DNA of 64,000 nucleotides from Deltaproteobacteria bacterium (GTDB lineage Bacteria > Desulfobacterota > Desulfarculia > JACQYL01): positions 1 to 64,000 of the forward strand of contig JACQYL010000062.1 of NCBI GenBank assembly GCA_016208165.1, read 5' to 3'. The notes beneath the pieces were generated by a model. The model saw nothing but the letters and a program-made list of their open reading frames with translations. It did no database searches and had not been told where the DNA came from. Both the position numbers and the translations under genes were made by a program. Within the stretch, counting starts at the first letter, position 1. Each line of letters begins with the position of its first letter. Shown here piece after piece: positions 35,645 through 43,398 of the stretch.

Positions 35645-36515
35645 CAAACAGTCCTTCCTGCCATCCGCCGATCAATTTGGGAAGCGCTTCCTTCGCGTTT
35701 CTCGCTACCTCCTCGACCATGTCTTCTTCCAGTCGAGTCTGCTTCAGTATGTAGTCGTTATCAATGGGGCGTGACTTGTGTATTAAGCCGAAGCCTAAAC
35801 GTTTCACTTCTCTGTCCGCCAGTGCGATCAAAGAGGTCGAAAAAGGGCAATAGTTGTCCGCGAAAGGATTATGGTGGTACCGGATGGCGAGCAGATGAAT
35901 ACTGGGCAAGCCCCACTTCGTGGCCAGCATATAGCCCAACAGCGTATGGGGAACGCCCAATTCTTCCTCGGCCTGGTAGTAGGGTTCCCCGTTGTCCAAT
36001 TTCTCGATGATCCGGGACAGATCCTCGTGCAAGTGCGTGCTGAGTATCAGCTTGCCGATGTCATGCATCAGCCCGGCCACCAGAATTTCGCCCGGAGAAT
36101 CGTAGCGCGCTTTTTCCGACAGTTCCCTTGCGAACCAGGAAACGGAGAGGCTGTGAGTCCACAAGCCTTTCGCGTCAAACTGCGGGGGGGTCATGCCGGG
36201 ATCGAAGACTTTTGTTAGGCAGGTACCCAGGGCCAGGAGTTGCAGTTCTTTGTATCCTAGTGCGACGACGGCCCGTCTTATGGTGGTGATCCGTTGAGAG
36301 AAGCCGTAGAAGGGGGAGTTAGCGAGGCTCAACACCTTGGAGGCCAACCCCTGATCGCTCTCGATGATCCTCTCCAGCTTGGCCGCGTCCGTCCTATTGT
36401 CACCCACGGCTTCCACCAGTTGATGGAGCACGTGGGGAATGGACGGTAACCGCTCTATTCGGAAAAGACTCTTGGCGATTTCGGAGAGACGGTTTTTGTG
36501 TTTCTGATCAACCAT
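35628..36515 (-). CDS. HDOD domain signalling protein
   Basis: A 295-residue protein if started at ATG 36515; upstream frame remains open to 36686 and no ribosome site decides the start. The HDOD core has KLERIIESDQGLASKVLSLA, NSPFYGFSQRITTIRRAVVA and LGYKELQLLALG, then GLMHDIGKLILSTHLHEDL and YHHNPF. The H-D pair (MHDIGK) is intact here, unlike in many HDOD proteins. Such proteins bind partners or nucleotides and tie metabolism to c-di-GMP or stress signalling. The stop overlaps the start of the hybrid kinase gene, and a secreted protein follows the kinase, forming a three-gene operon. Confidence 0.85.
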   Translation of the reverse strand: MVDQKHKNRLSEIAKSLFRIERLPSIPHVLHQLVEAVGDNRTDAAKLERIIESDQGLASKVLSLANSPFYGFSQRITTIRRAVVALGYKELQLLALGTCLTKVFDPGMTPPQFDAKGLWTHSLSVSWFARELSEKARYDSPGEILVAGLMHDIGKLILSTHLHEDLSRIIEKLDNGEPYYQAEEELGVPHTLLGYMLATKWGLPSIHLLAIRYHHNPFADNYCPFSTSLIALADREVKRLGFGLIHKSRPIDNDYILKQTRLEEDMVEEVARNAKEALPKLIGGWQEGLFDGQHA

Positions 36516-36929
36516 AAAGAGAGGACATACATCCGCTTCAAGGGCTTCTACGAGCGTGCACAGAACCCGCCGAAAGCGGAAATGGAACCACGGAGGTGGT
36601 GAATCATGAGCGGAGATGGTACGCGCCCGTTTTCGATCGCCTACCGGATCCTTCTCCAGACGTTCCGGAAGGACCGGACTCACCAACGGATCCGACTCGT
36701 TGTCCGCTTCATTCGGCGGTGGCGGCCGTCATTGCCCTGGCCATAGCAGCTTCTTCGAGCCAAACCAAAATTTTACCCTATGCTTCGCATCGGCACAACG
36801 CCATTCTCTGAAGATGTACATCTTTGACAAGCCGATGCCGACGGCAACGCCTCGCAAAGAATGCATTATATCGGAAAACATCCCCTACGTAAATTCCTTG
36901 ACGCCTCCGTGTTACCGGACATAGTCTGG
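36516..36929. other. divergent intergenic region
   Basis: About 400 bases between the HDOD gene and the candidate small RNA. It should contain the HDOD operon promoter on the minus strand. No gene or repeat is recognised. Frames through it are short and rich in Arg, Ser and Pro. Confidence 0.35.
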
Positions 36930-37048
36930 GAGTTAATAGGAACCGTGTCTTTTTCCCCGGTGGAACTACGAATGAAAAAAGACGTTGAGCATGCGCCGAT
37001 TCAAGACCTCCCAACGGGCGATTTCGCCCGGAAGAGGTCTGTTTTTTT
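36930..37048 (+). ncRNA. candidate small RNA ending in an intrinsic terminator
   Basis: A possible promoter (TTGACG at 36898-36903 with CATAGT at 36920-36925, 16-base spacer) is followed by a stem with GTCTTTTT at about 36947 pairing with AAAAAAGAC at about 36975, then a strong terminator hairpin with seven Ts ending at 37048. The terminator lies 105 bases before the next gene, so the segment is either an independent RNA of about 120 nt or a leader whose terminator controls that gene. No known riboswitch fold is recognised. Confidence 0.4.
37004..37048 (+). terminator. intrinsic terminator in the leader of the M6-like gene
   Basis: An outer stem AGACCTC / GAGGTCT and an inner stem CGGGCG / CGCCCG with a four-base loop are followed by a run of seven Ts at 37042-37048. 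It ends about 105 bases before the start codon at 37154. Confidence 0.75.
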
Positions 37049-37153
37049 GACCGGCCGCAAACGGCCGGCGTGTCGGCGTGGGCTTCGAGGGACGCCCTGC
37101 GCCGTGTCGGCCGGTCGTTGGAAAGCTTCCACGTCAGAGGGGAGGGGCGAAAT

Positions 37154-38338
37154 ATGAAATCCTGTTTAGCGGTTCTGGCAATCGTTGCCTTGGTGATGTC
37201 ACAAACAGCCGGGGTCTCTTTCGCGTTCGCGGTTTCTCAAAAAGCCGTCGGCGACCAGAAGGTGCTGGTCATCATGGCCAAATTTCCGGACATTGACCCG
37301 TCGTTTTCCATCGAAACGCAAAAACAGAAGTATTTCGATAAACTGAACCGTTACCTGCAAAGCGTATCCTATGAGCAGGCCCGGATCACCGGGAAGGTAA
37401 CGAACTGGTACACGCTTCCTCATGAGGTGAAAAGCTATCGACTTTCAAAGCATAACCTCGAAGTGGATAACTCGAGAGTCTTACGGTTGATCCAGGACAG
37501 CCTGGACCTCGCGGACGAGGACGAAAACCTCTCGGACTACTCGATGGTGTTCATTTCTCTTGGGGCCAAAACCCAAGATTACGGCATGATGGGTTTGTGC
37601 GGGTATCCGGGCATGCTGGGTTGGCAAACCGAACTGCCCATAAAAACGAAGAAAAGAGGTCAGGAGATTCCCGGAGGGGTAGCCATATACTGCGAAAACG
37701 CCCACGCTGGAGTCGTCTTCCATGACATGGCCCACATTATGGGCGGAGTGCAAGAGGGCAAGCGAATTCTGCCTTGCCTGTATGACCATGACCTTCAGGC
37801 TCAGTCCGGACCTTTCCGGGGTTATTACCAGTTCTATTTGATCCATGTGGGCTATTACGATCCCATGTCCTGTCACTTCTACGACCTGAGACAAGGACCC
37901 CCGGGCGTATGCGCCTGGACCAAGATGAGACTGAATTGGATCCCTTCCCGAAAGATGACCGATGTGCCGAGAGGTGAGGATAGGACCGTCATCCTGGGGC
38001 CGTTGAGCGAGGGACGATCCGGCGTGTTGACGATTCGGGCGCCTATCGATTCGACCGCGTACTACCTGATCGAGAATCGGCAGCCCGTGGGGCCCGATAG
38101 AAACCTTCCTTCCCACGGCGTCCTGATCTACTATTGCGACGATAAGGTCTCCGAGTGCCGCCACGGAAGATCTCCCATAAAGGTGATCGACGCCGATCCG
38201 GCCGTTCCGGAGTTGAAAGGAGCGCCGTTTACGATAAAAGGAAAATCCACGTTCGAAGATGAGGCTCGGAAGGTTACCGTTAAAATCATCAGCCAGGAGG
38301 GATCCGGCCTTAAGGTGTACGTTTCGAACGGCAAATAG
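37154..38338 (+). CDS. secreted M6-like metalloprotease family protein with altered active site
   Basis: A 394-residue protein with GGGAGGGG upstream of ATG 37154. The N-terminus is a signal peptide (LAVLAIVALVMSQTAGVSFAF). Then VLVIMAKFPDIDPSF and YLQSVSYEQARITGKVTNWY are features of M6 (immune inhibitor A-like) peptidases, and the region with GPPGVCAWTKMRLNWIPSRK and LIENRQPVGPDRNLPSHGVL with IYYCDD also matches. The zinc motif H-E-x-x-H is seen as HDMAH (FHDMAHIMGG), where Asp replaces the catalytic Glu, so activity may be altered or lost. A short C-terminal beta domain follows. No pro-peptide boundary is obvious. Function in the organism unknown. Confidence 0.75.
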   Translation: MKSCLAVLAIVALVMSQTAGVSFAFAVSQKAVGDQKVLVIMAKFPDIDPSFSIETQKQKYFDKLNRYLQSVSYEQARITGKVTNWYTLPHEVKSYRLSKHNLEVDNSRVLRLIQDSLDLADEDENLSDYSMVFISLGAKTQDYGMMGLCGYPGMLGWQTELPIKTKKRGQEIPGGVAIYCENAHAGVVFHDMAHIMGGVQEGKRILPCLYDHDLQAQSGPFRGYYQFYLIHVGYYDPMSCHFYDLRQGPPGVCAWTKMRLNWIPSRKMTDVPRGEDRTVILGPLSEGRSGVLTIRAPIDSTAYYLIENRQPVGPDRNLPSHGVLIYYCDDKVSECRHGRSPIKVIDADPAVPELKGAPFTIKGKSTFEDEARKVTVKIISQEGSGLKVYVSNGK

Positions 38339-38628
38339 GCGTCTGCCTTGCTTATGTTACAGTATTTTGTGTTGATTGCTCCTGTCGATGAATAGAATAC
38401 GCCTTATATGAATTGTTCGCTTTACTACATGATGTGGCCAATGTAAGCTATGTCAGTATCGATGATGAATAAACTGCATCTAATTTGTATATAAACAACA
38501 CCCGGATAGACTGTGATTAATATTGTTGTTTTGATATGATCGATCACAAAGATCGTATATTAGTCCTACAACTAATGTTGCCGTGAATTACCTGCCTTGG
38601 CATGAATAACGGTACATGAACGTATGGA
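38339..38628. other. AT-rich intergenic region
   Basis: About 290 bases of clearly higher AT content than the surroundings, with TAATATTGTTGTTTTGATAT and similar stretches. No gene, repeat or RNA is recognised. It may hold promoters or be foreign DNA next to the AF1514-like gene. Confidence 0.45.
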
Positions 38629-38886
38629 TTGGGCGAGACGGAAAGCGACTTCTCACACGCCAAAAGGGCGGCGGAAGATTTGGCTAAATCCTATTACAGC
38701 GATCCCATGCTCCTCAGTTGGTTCAGCAGGGCGTGCGGGTGTTATTCCCCTCACGAAACCGAGTGTTGCGTGGAAGGAAGACCCAGCTGGGTCAGCTATG
38801 CCGAATCGCGAGGAGGTAACCTGACGATTGATGTGAATAAGGAAGACTACGTTTTCATTTTTCGCGGTAAACAAGAACTCTCGTGA
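38629..38886 (+). CDS. AF1514-like (DUF5619) small cysteine protein
   Basis: An 85-residue protein read from a TTG at 38629. It contains AKRAAEDLAKSYYSDPMLLS, then WFSRACGCYSPHETECC and YAESRGGNLTIDVNKEDYVF, which I recognise as the AF1514 family pattern (DP.LLSW...C.SP...C.....W..YA.SRGG.L...N...YVF). Four Cys (CGC, ECC) could bind metal. Relatives have a longer N-terminus; an ATG at 38616 in a different frame begins MNVWI, so a one- or two-base deletion near 38627 may have shifted the real start. Function unknown, found in strict anaerobes. Confidence 0.6.
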   Translation: MGETESDFSHAKRAAEDLAKSYYSDPMLLSWFSRACGCYSPHETECCVEGRPSWVSYAESRGGNLTIDVNKEDYVFIFRGKQELS

Positions 38887-38978
38887 TGGTTTCAGCTCGG
38901 AGGGTCGAGATTTCCTCCCTGCCGAGCTGAATGATTTTCCGGTATCGTGGTTACCACGAATTCCCACCCCTCTGAAAT

Positions 38979-39527
38979 TCAGCTTTTTTCGTACACTTTG
39001 CTCTTCAACAGATCGATGCTGTCGGCCATGCCCGAGTATATGCGCGCAAGTTCGATGCGCATTCCTGCGAGTTGCGCCAACGCCTGGACAAAGTTCACGT
39101 CGTCCATGGTGAACTCCCAGGGATCGGACGTATACACGCGGAGGGCGCCAATAGGATGGTCGCGCACCAGGATCGGTACGGAGAGAATCGAAGCGATGCC
39201 TTCGTTTTTCGCCGCCTCCGGGTACTGAATCCGTGGATCATCCGAAACGTCGAAGATGGCGATCGGACCATCCTCCAGGGATTGGGCAATGGAACGTAGA
39301 GCACTGATCGGGCCCTTATTCAGATATTCGTCACTCAATCCGGATGATGCGGCGATCTCGAGTTCCTTGGTCTTCCGGTTAAGGAGAAATAATGCGCATC
39401 CCTTCGTCTTCAGACTCTTATGAATATTCTCGACGACCAGTTTGACCACCACATCGGGATCTTTTGACATGGAGATTTCTTTGGTGACGGCAAGCATCGT
39501 CTCATAATTCCTTATTTTTTCTTCCAT
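38979..39527 (-). CDS. GAF domain protein
   Basis: A 182-residue protein; AAGGAG precedes the ATG at 39527. After a helical start (MEEKIRNYETMLAVTKEISM), a single GAF domain fills residues about 20-160: GCALFLLNRKTKELEIAASS, LSDEYLNKGP, then GIASILSVPILVRDHPIGAL and RVYTSDPWEFTMDDVNFVQA. It has no output domain, so it probably acts as a stand-alone ligand sensor binding a small molecule or as a partner of a kinase. Its fold is related to the GAF domains of the hybrid kinase at 32795-35644. The last residues (SKVYEKS) are charged. Confidence 0.88.
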   Translation of the reverse strand: MEEKIRNYETMLAVTKEISMSKDPDVVVKLVVENIHKSLKTKGCALFLLNRKTKELEIAASSGLSDEYLNKGPISALRSIAQSLEDGPIAIFDVSDDPRIQYPEAAKNEGIASILSVPILVRDHPIGALRVYTSDPWEFTMDDVNFVQALAQLAGMRIELARIYSGMADSIDLLKSKVYEKS

Positions 39528-39979
39528 TTTTAACTCCTTGTTGTTGGTGTTTGATTGAACACTTCCACTGTCAGAAACGGGGAACAGCGCCATGAGACAC
39601 CCATGATCACAAAGGCCTGATGCGTGGGCTTCGAGATCGAATCCGCGCGGGAATTGTCGCCGGTGAACCGGATTTCATCACAGCAGTCGAGGAGGATTCG
39701 GATGAAGGAAGTGAAGCGGATCTTGGCAGCGTCCGTGCGCTCAGAAAGAGAACAATATTTTATATTATACCATAGATGGTTCCCGAATGGAACCGTTTTC
39801 CCCTCGTGGGTCTAGTACGCACTGCCTGTGGGGGGAGCATTTCCTGAAGATTCAAGTCGTGACTTGGGAAACGCGGTTGCCGTAAGGATCCGGTTCTGAT
39901 ACTCCTTACCGAAGGCGTGGAATAGTGGTGCGATGGGAGCAGCCGGACGACTGTCCGGGAAACGGAACCCGGAGCATAA
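39528..39979. other. intergenic region without a recognised gene
   Basis: About 450 bases between the GAF gene start and the first MITE-like repeat. Short frames have no family resemblance. The TTTTATATTATACC stretch near 39760 could be a promoter -10 region. Nothing further is seen. Confidence 0.4.
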
Positions 39980-40127
39980 CAGGCTGCTGAAAAACGCGAT
40001 CTGCGGCGTTGCGCTTCATCCCTCGTCACTGCGACGTACTCTATGTACGCCTTTCCTCGGGATTTGTGCGCCTTGCATCTCATCGTTTTCCAACGGCCTG
40101 TAATAACCCGGCTTTTTCAACGGGCTG
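39980..40127 (+). repeat. MITE-like dispersed repeat, copy 1
   Basis: A 148-base element nearly identical to the one at 54429-54578. It starts CAGGCTGCTGAAAAA and ends TTTTTCAACGGGCTG, which are imperfect inverted terminal repeats. The interior contains AACGCGATCTGCGGCGTTGC and CACTGCGACGTACTCTATGT. It has no coding capacity. It lies directly before the broken CoA-transferase gene. Elements of this kind are spread widely in Desulfobacterota genomes. Confidence 0.85.
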
Positions 40128-40204
40128 ATAAGGATAGCGCCGTCGCTTGACCGGTGTATCGTGATGAGGAAATTCACATGATCAAAGCAAAGGAGGAGCC
40201 TCGA

Positions 40205-41310
40205 ATGGGACCGCTCGTCGGAGTGAAGATCATCGAAATGGGCGGCATAGGACCGGGCCCGTTCTGCGCCATGATGCTTGCGGATATGGGCGCGGAAGTC
40301 ATACGAGTGGATAGAAAGGGTCAGAAGGGCGTCATGTCCGACGCTAAATATGAGATCCTTCATCGGAGTCGCAGGTCCATCGCCATGGATCTGAAGAAAC
40401 CGGAAGCGGTGCGGGCGCTGCTGAAGCTCATCGAACGTGCGGATGTCCTTCTGGAAGGCTTCAGACCGGGTGTCATGGAACGGCTGGGGCTCGGTCCGGA
40501 AGAGTGCCTGAAGCGAAATCCGAAGCTGGTATACGGACGCATGACCGGGTGGGGACAGGAAGGCCCCTTAGCGCAGGCGGCGGGGCATGATATCAATTAC
40601 ATAGCCCTGTCCGGCGCGCTTCATGCCATCGGGAGGCCCGGCGAGAAACCGGTACCGCCTCTAAATCTGGTGGGGGACTTCGGAGGCGGTGGGATGCTGC
40701 TCGCCTTCGGCATCGTATGCGCGCTGTACGAATCTGTTAAGTCCGGAAAGGGGCAGGTGATCGACGCGGCCATGGTCGATGGAGCGGCCGTCCTAATGGC
40801 GGCTTTTTACGGCCTCAGGGCCGACGGGAAGTGGAAAGACCAACGCGGCGTCAACATGCTCGACGGCGGAGCCCATTTTGGATTTCCGTCGGATCGATCG
40901 AACCTCAGTTCTACGAACTGTTGTTGAGACATGCCGGGATCGAGGATGCCGATTTCAAGGACCAGATGGCGCCGCGCAATTGGCCCCGACTTAAGGAGAA
41001 AATAGCCGCCATCTTCAAAACAAAGACCCGAGACGAGTGGTGCGGCATCATGGAAGACTCGGACGTCTGTTTTGCCCCTGTGCTGACCTTCGAGGAGGCC
41101 GTGAGCCATCCCCATAACGTGGCGAGGAAAACCTTCGTCGAAATCGAGGGCGTTGCGCAGCCCTCTCCGGCGCCCCGCTTCAGCAGAACACGGGCAAAGA
41201 TCCAGGGGCCGCCTCCGAGGCCCGGCGAGCACACGGACGCTGTGCTTGAAGACTGGGGGCTTTCCCCTCGTGACATCGAGACGCTCAAAACCGCCGGAGC
41301 CATCGAATAG
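40205..41310 (+). pseudogene. CaiB/BaiF CoA-transferase (alpha-methylacyl-CoA racemase-like), frameshifted by a deletion
   Basis: The first part starts at ATG 40205 (AAGGAGGAGC upstream) and reads normally from [20 protein letters not shown] to [12 protein letters not shown], near 40877. The second part continues in another frame with [20 protein letters not shown] and ends at 41310. Intact relatives have about 10-12 residues (Y.VYETKDGK) between GGAHF and W/F-I-S-V-G, and these are missing, so a deletion of about 30 bases that is not a multiple of three broke the gene. The enzyme would isomerise or transfer CoA on branched acyl-CoAs. The MITE copy lies 78 bases upstream. Confidence 0.82.
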
Positions 41311-41583
41311 CGGAGAGTGGAGAGACATGGGCAATGAGAGCGTCGGGGTGCGAACGATGTATCCTTGATCGTCCCCAGGGTTTGGCGAAGGGGAGGCCGG
41401 AACCCCCCTTCGCTGAAGCGCTTAAGGATGCATAAAGATGGCGACGAGAAAGTGTTTGGGATTGGTATTAAAGCTCTGATCGACAAACCCGTTGTCTTTT
41501 CCGATCCGGCGAAGACGGTTCGGACGGCGCCGGATGACGCGGCAAAAGCACGCTAGAGGCTTCGCACCTGCTCCCTGACGGCT

Positions 41584-42063
41584 TCAAACGACAATGTGCT
41601 CGCCCTCGATGGTCTCGTCCAGGGTGAGCAGCCCCACCGTTCGCTTGCCAATCCCGTAGAATCGTCCGGCGAAGGCTCCGGGATTGAAGAACAGGATGCC
41701 GTCCTCGACGCGGTTGCACGGTTGGTGAGTATGTCCGAATACGATGATGTCCACGTGGTCAAACAGAGTTTTGACCCTTGACTCCATTCCGCCGGGAGCG
41801 CCCCATCCGTGAGTGAGTCCTATACGGCGTCCTTCCAGTTCGATCACCCGGATTTTAGGAAGCGTATGTTTGGCTTCGATGGAATCCATGTTCCCATGAA
41901 CCGCCACCACTTCTTGGCCTGTGAACGCTTCAAGTACGTCCACCTCGACCAGATCTCCGGCGTGAAGGATGAGGTCCGCTCCGGAGAACACGGTCCGGTT
42001 CAACTCCTCGAGTTCGGATGTCGGCCTTGTCAAATGCGTATCCGATATGACTCCGATGATCAT
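41584..42063 (-). CDS. YfcE/MJ0936-type metallophosphoesterase
   Basis: A 159-residue phosphodiesterase starting at ATG 42063 with MIIGVISDTHLTRPTSELEE. Metal-binding motifs are D-x-H in ISDTH, GD in LHAGDLVEVDV, GN(H/M)D in VHGNMDSIE, GLTHGWG and GHTHQPCN (G-H-T-H). This is the set of the MJ0936/YfcE family, a single-domain enzyme that cleaves phosphodiesters (artificial substrates in vitro; the natural one is uncertain). Length is typical. It is transcribed opposite to its neighbours and no operon partner is evident. Confidence 0.92.
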   Translation of the reverse strand: MIIGVISDTHLTRPTSELEELNRTVFSGADLILHAGDLVEVDVLEAFTGQEVVAVHGNMDSIEAKHTLPKIRVIELEGRRIGLTHGWGAPGGMESRVKTLFDHVDIIVFGHTHQPCNRVEDGILFFNPGAFAGRFYGIGKRTVGLLTLDETIEGEHIVV

Positions 42064-42309
42064 TGTATGATTCCGTCCGATGTTCCGTTCGATATCCAAA
42101 GCGACGGGAGCGCGTTCGAATCCCGCACCACGTCCGTTCGTTCCCAATATACCGGAGGATTTCCGTGTCGGCCACTATTTTCTTCCGGACGAGTCCGTTT
42201 AGGACTCCACGGGTGTATTGACTTTCCGAGGCGGTACCGCTAGAGGATCTTCATAGGAATGGAAGGATCCGCTGCGCATACGATTTCCTCTCGCCTGGAG
42301 GCGATGGCC

Positions 42310-42531
42310 ATGGACGCTCATACCGTTGTTTTCTTCGCTCCCTACGAGTTCGAGGTCGGACAAAGGATTCATATTCAGGGCGGGCCAAGACGCGGAGATT
42401 GGGAAGTGATCGGCCTCACCCAGCGGAGGGTGAAGCTGAGGTGTCCCGTCACGAAAAAAGAAGTTGAATGGGACCGATTCTGCTATTTTGTCGAGGAGCG
42501 CCAAGGGGTCGAATGGCCTGAAAAAGACTGA
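42310..42531 (+). CDS. small conserved-looking protein, 73 residues
   Basis: The ATG at 42310 has GGAGG eight bases upstream and gives MDAHTVVFFAPYEFEVGQRI. The protein then has HIQGGPRRGDWEVIGLTQRR, VKLRCPVTKKEVEWDRFCYF and VEERQGVEWP. It is a compact beta-rich sequence with two Cys, and the GGPRRGDWEVIGL segment looks like an SH3-like or ribosomal-protein-like barrel. An identical-looking sequence type occurs in related sulfate reducers, but no function is known. It precedes a cupin gene by 43 bases on the same strand, so the two may be cotranscribed. Confidence 0.6.
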   Translation: MDAHTVVFFAPYEFEVGQRIHIQGGPRRGDWEVIGLTQRRVKLRCPVTKKEVEWDRFCYFVEERQGVEWPEKD

Positions 42532-42574
42532 GTTCTTGACCTCATTCACAGTAGCCAAACAAGCGAGGAAAATC

Positions 42575-43111
42575 ATGGAGTTCGTTTCTGGAGCTGAAGC
42601 TCGGTACACGGTTCAAACATACGGCGGAACGCTGAAGATCGAAGGGGTGGAATTCATTGACCTGACCCGGCATTCGGACGACGGCGGCGCACTGACGGAA
42701 TTGGCGCGAATGGTTTCAGGCGGAATTGAAAACCTTCCGGGATTCAGGCCTGCGCAAATCAACTACAGCGAGATGGATCCCGGGGTCATTAAAGCGTTCC
42801 ATCTGCACCCCGCCCAGACGGACGTATGGTTCGCACCGCCCGACAGCAAGCTCCTGCTGGTGCTGGTGGATGTACGCAAGGAGTCGGCCAGCAGTGGAAT
42901 CCGGATGCGGGTCGTCATGGGCGACGGCCGTTCCCGGCTGGTTCGGATTCCGCCCGGTGTGGCCCATGGCGTGCGTAACCTGTCCGGAGGGAGGGGGAGG
43001 ATCATCTACTTCGTGGACCATGTGTTCGATACGAATCCTCAAACCACTCAGGAGGGGAGGCTGCCCTGGGATTTTTGGGGAAGCGAAATCTGGGAGGTCG
43101 AACGGAAATAG
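42575..43111 (+). CDS. RmlC-like cupin (dTDP-4-dehydrorhamnose 3,5-epimerase-related)
   Basis: A 178-residue protein with GCGAGG before the ATG at 42575. Its central region, INYSEMDPGVIKAFHLHPAQ, then TDVWFAPPDSKLLLVLVDVR, matches the RmlC family, in which His from the F-H-x-H-x-x-Q segment is the catalytic base. Later, RLVRIPPGVAHGVRNLSGGR and DHVFDTNPQTTQEGRLPWDF also match (family: PPGFAHG and NP..EG.L.WD). It epimerises or is related to enzymes that epimerise nucleotide-sugar intermediates in the cytoplasm. No other rml gene is nearby, so the specific sugar is open. Confidence 0.82.
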   Translation: MEFVSGAEARYTVQTYGGTLKIEGVEFIDLTRHSDDGGALTELARMVSGGIENLPGFRPAQINYSEMDPGVIKAFHLHPAQTDVWFAPPDSKLLLVLVDVRKESASSGIRMRVVMGDGRSRLVRIPPGVAHGVRNLSGGRGRIIYFVDHVFDTNPQTTQEGRLPWDFWGSEIWEVERK

Positions 43112-43118
43112 CCGGATA

Positions 43119-43376
43119 TGTTGGGTTTCGCGGCGCTCAACCCAACCCACGGTCCGCGGCCACAACGGCATCGAGAAGCGGCAAGGGCTCGGAGGCTGGG
43201 TTAGGGAGCGAAGCGAGCGTAACCCAGCGAATGCCTGTAAGGGGTCGTAGTTGTTGGGTTTCGCTGCGCTCAACCCAACCTACGGTCTACGGTCTGCGGC
43301 CACAACGGCATCGAGAAGCGGTAAGGGCTCGTAGGCTGGGTTAGGGAGCGAAGCGAGCGTAACCCAGCGGATGCCC
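43119..43376. repeat. two-copy tandem repeat, period 133 bases
   Basis: Two copies begin at 43119 and 43252. Each has two palindromic parts: TGTTGGGTTTCGC with GCGCTCAACCCAAC, and GCTGGGTTAGGGAGCGAAGC with GAGCGTAACCCAGC. The unit is non-coding and lies between the stop of the RmlC-like gene and the stop of a minus-strand gene, where it could form hairpins in both transcripts. Confidence 0.85.
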
Positions 43377-43398
43377 CCGCGAAATCCGACAACCCCGG

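Noticed and set aside
38616-38690. ATG-started frame MNVWIGRDGKRLL as the true AF1514-like start
   Set aside because: It continues out of frame relative to the conserved domain; kept only as a possible sign of a small deletion.
43119-43376. CRISPR array
   Set aside because: Only two units of 133 bases without variable spacers and with no cas gene nearby.
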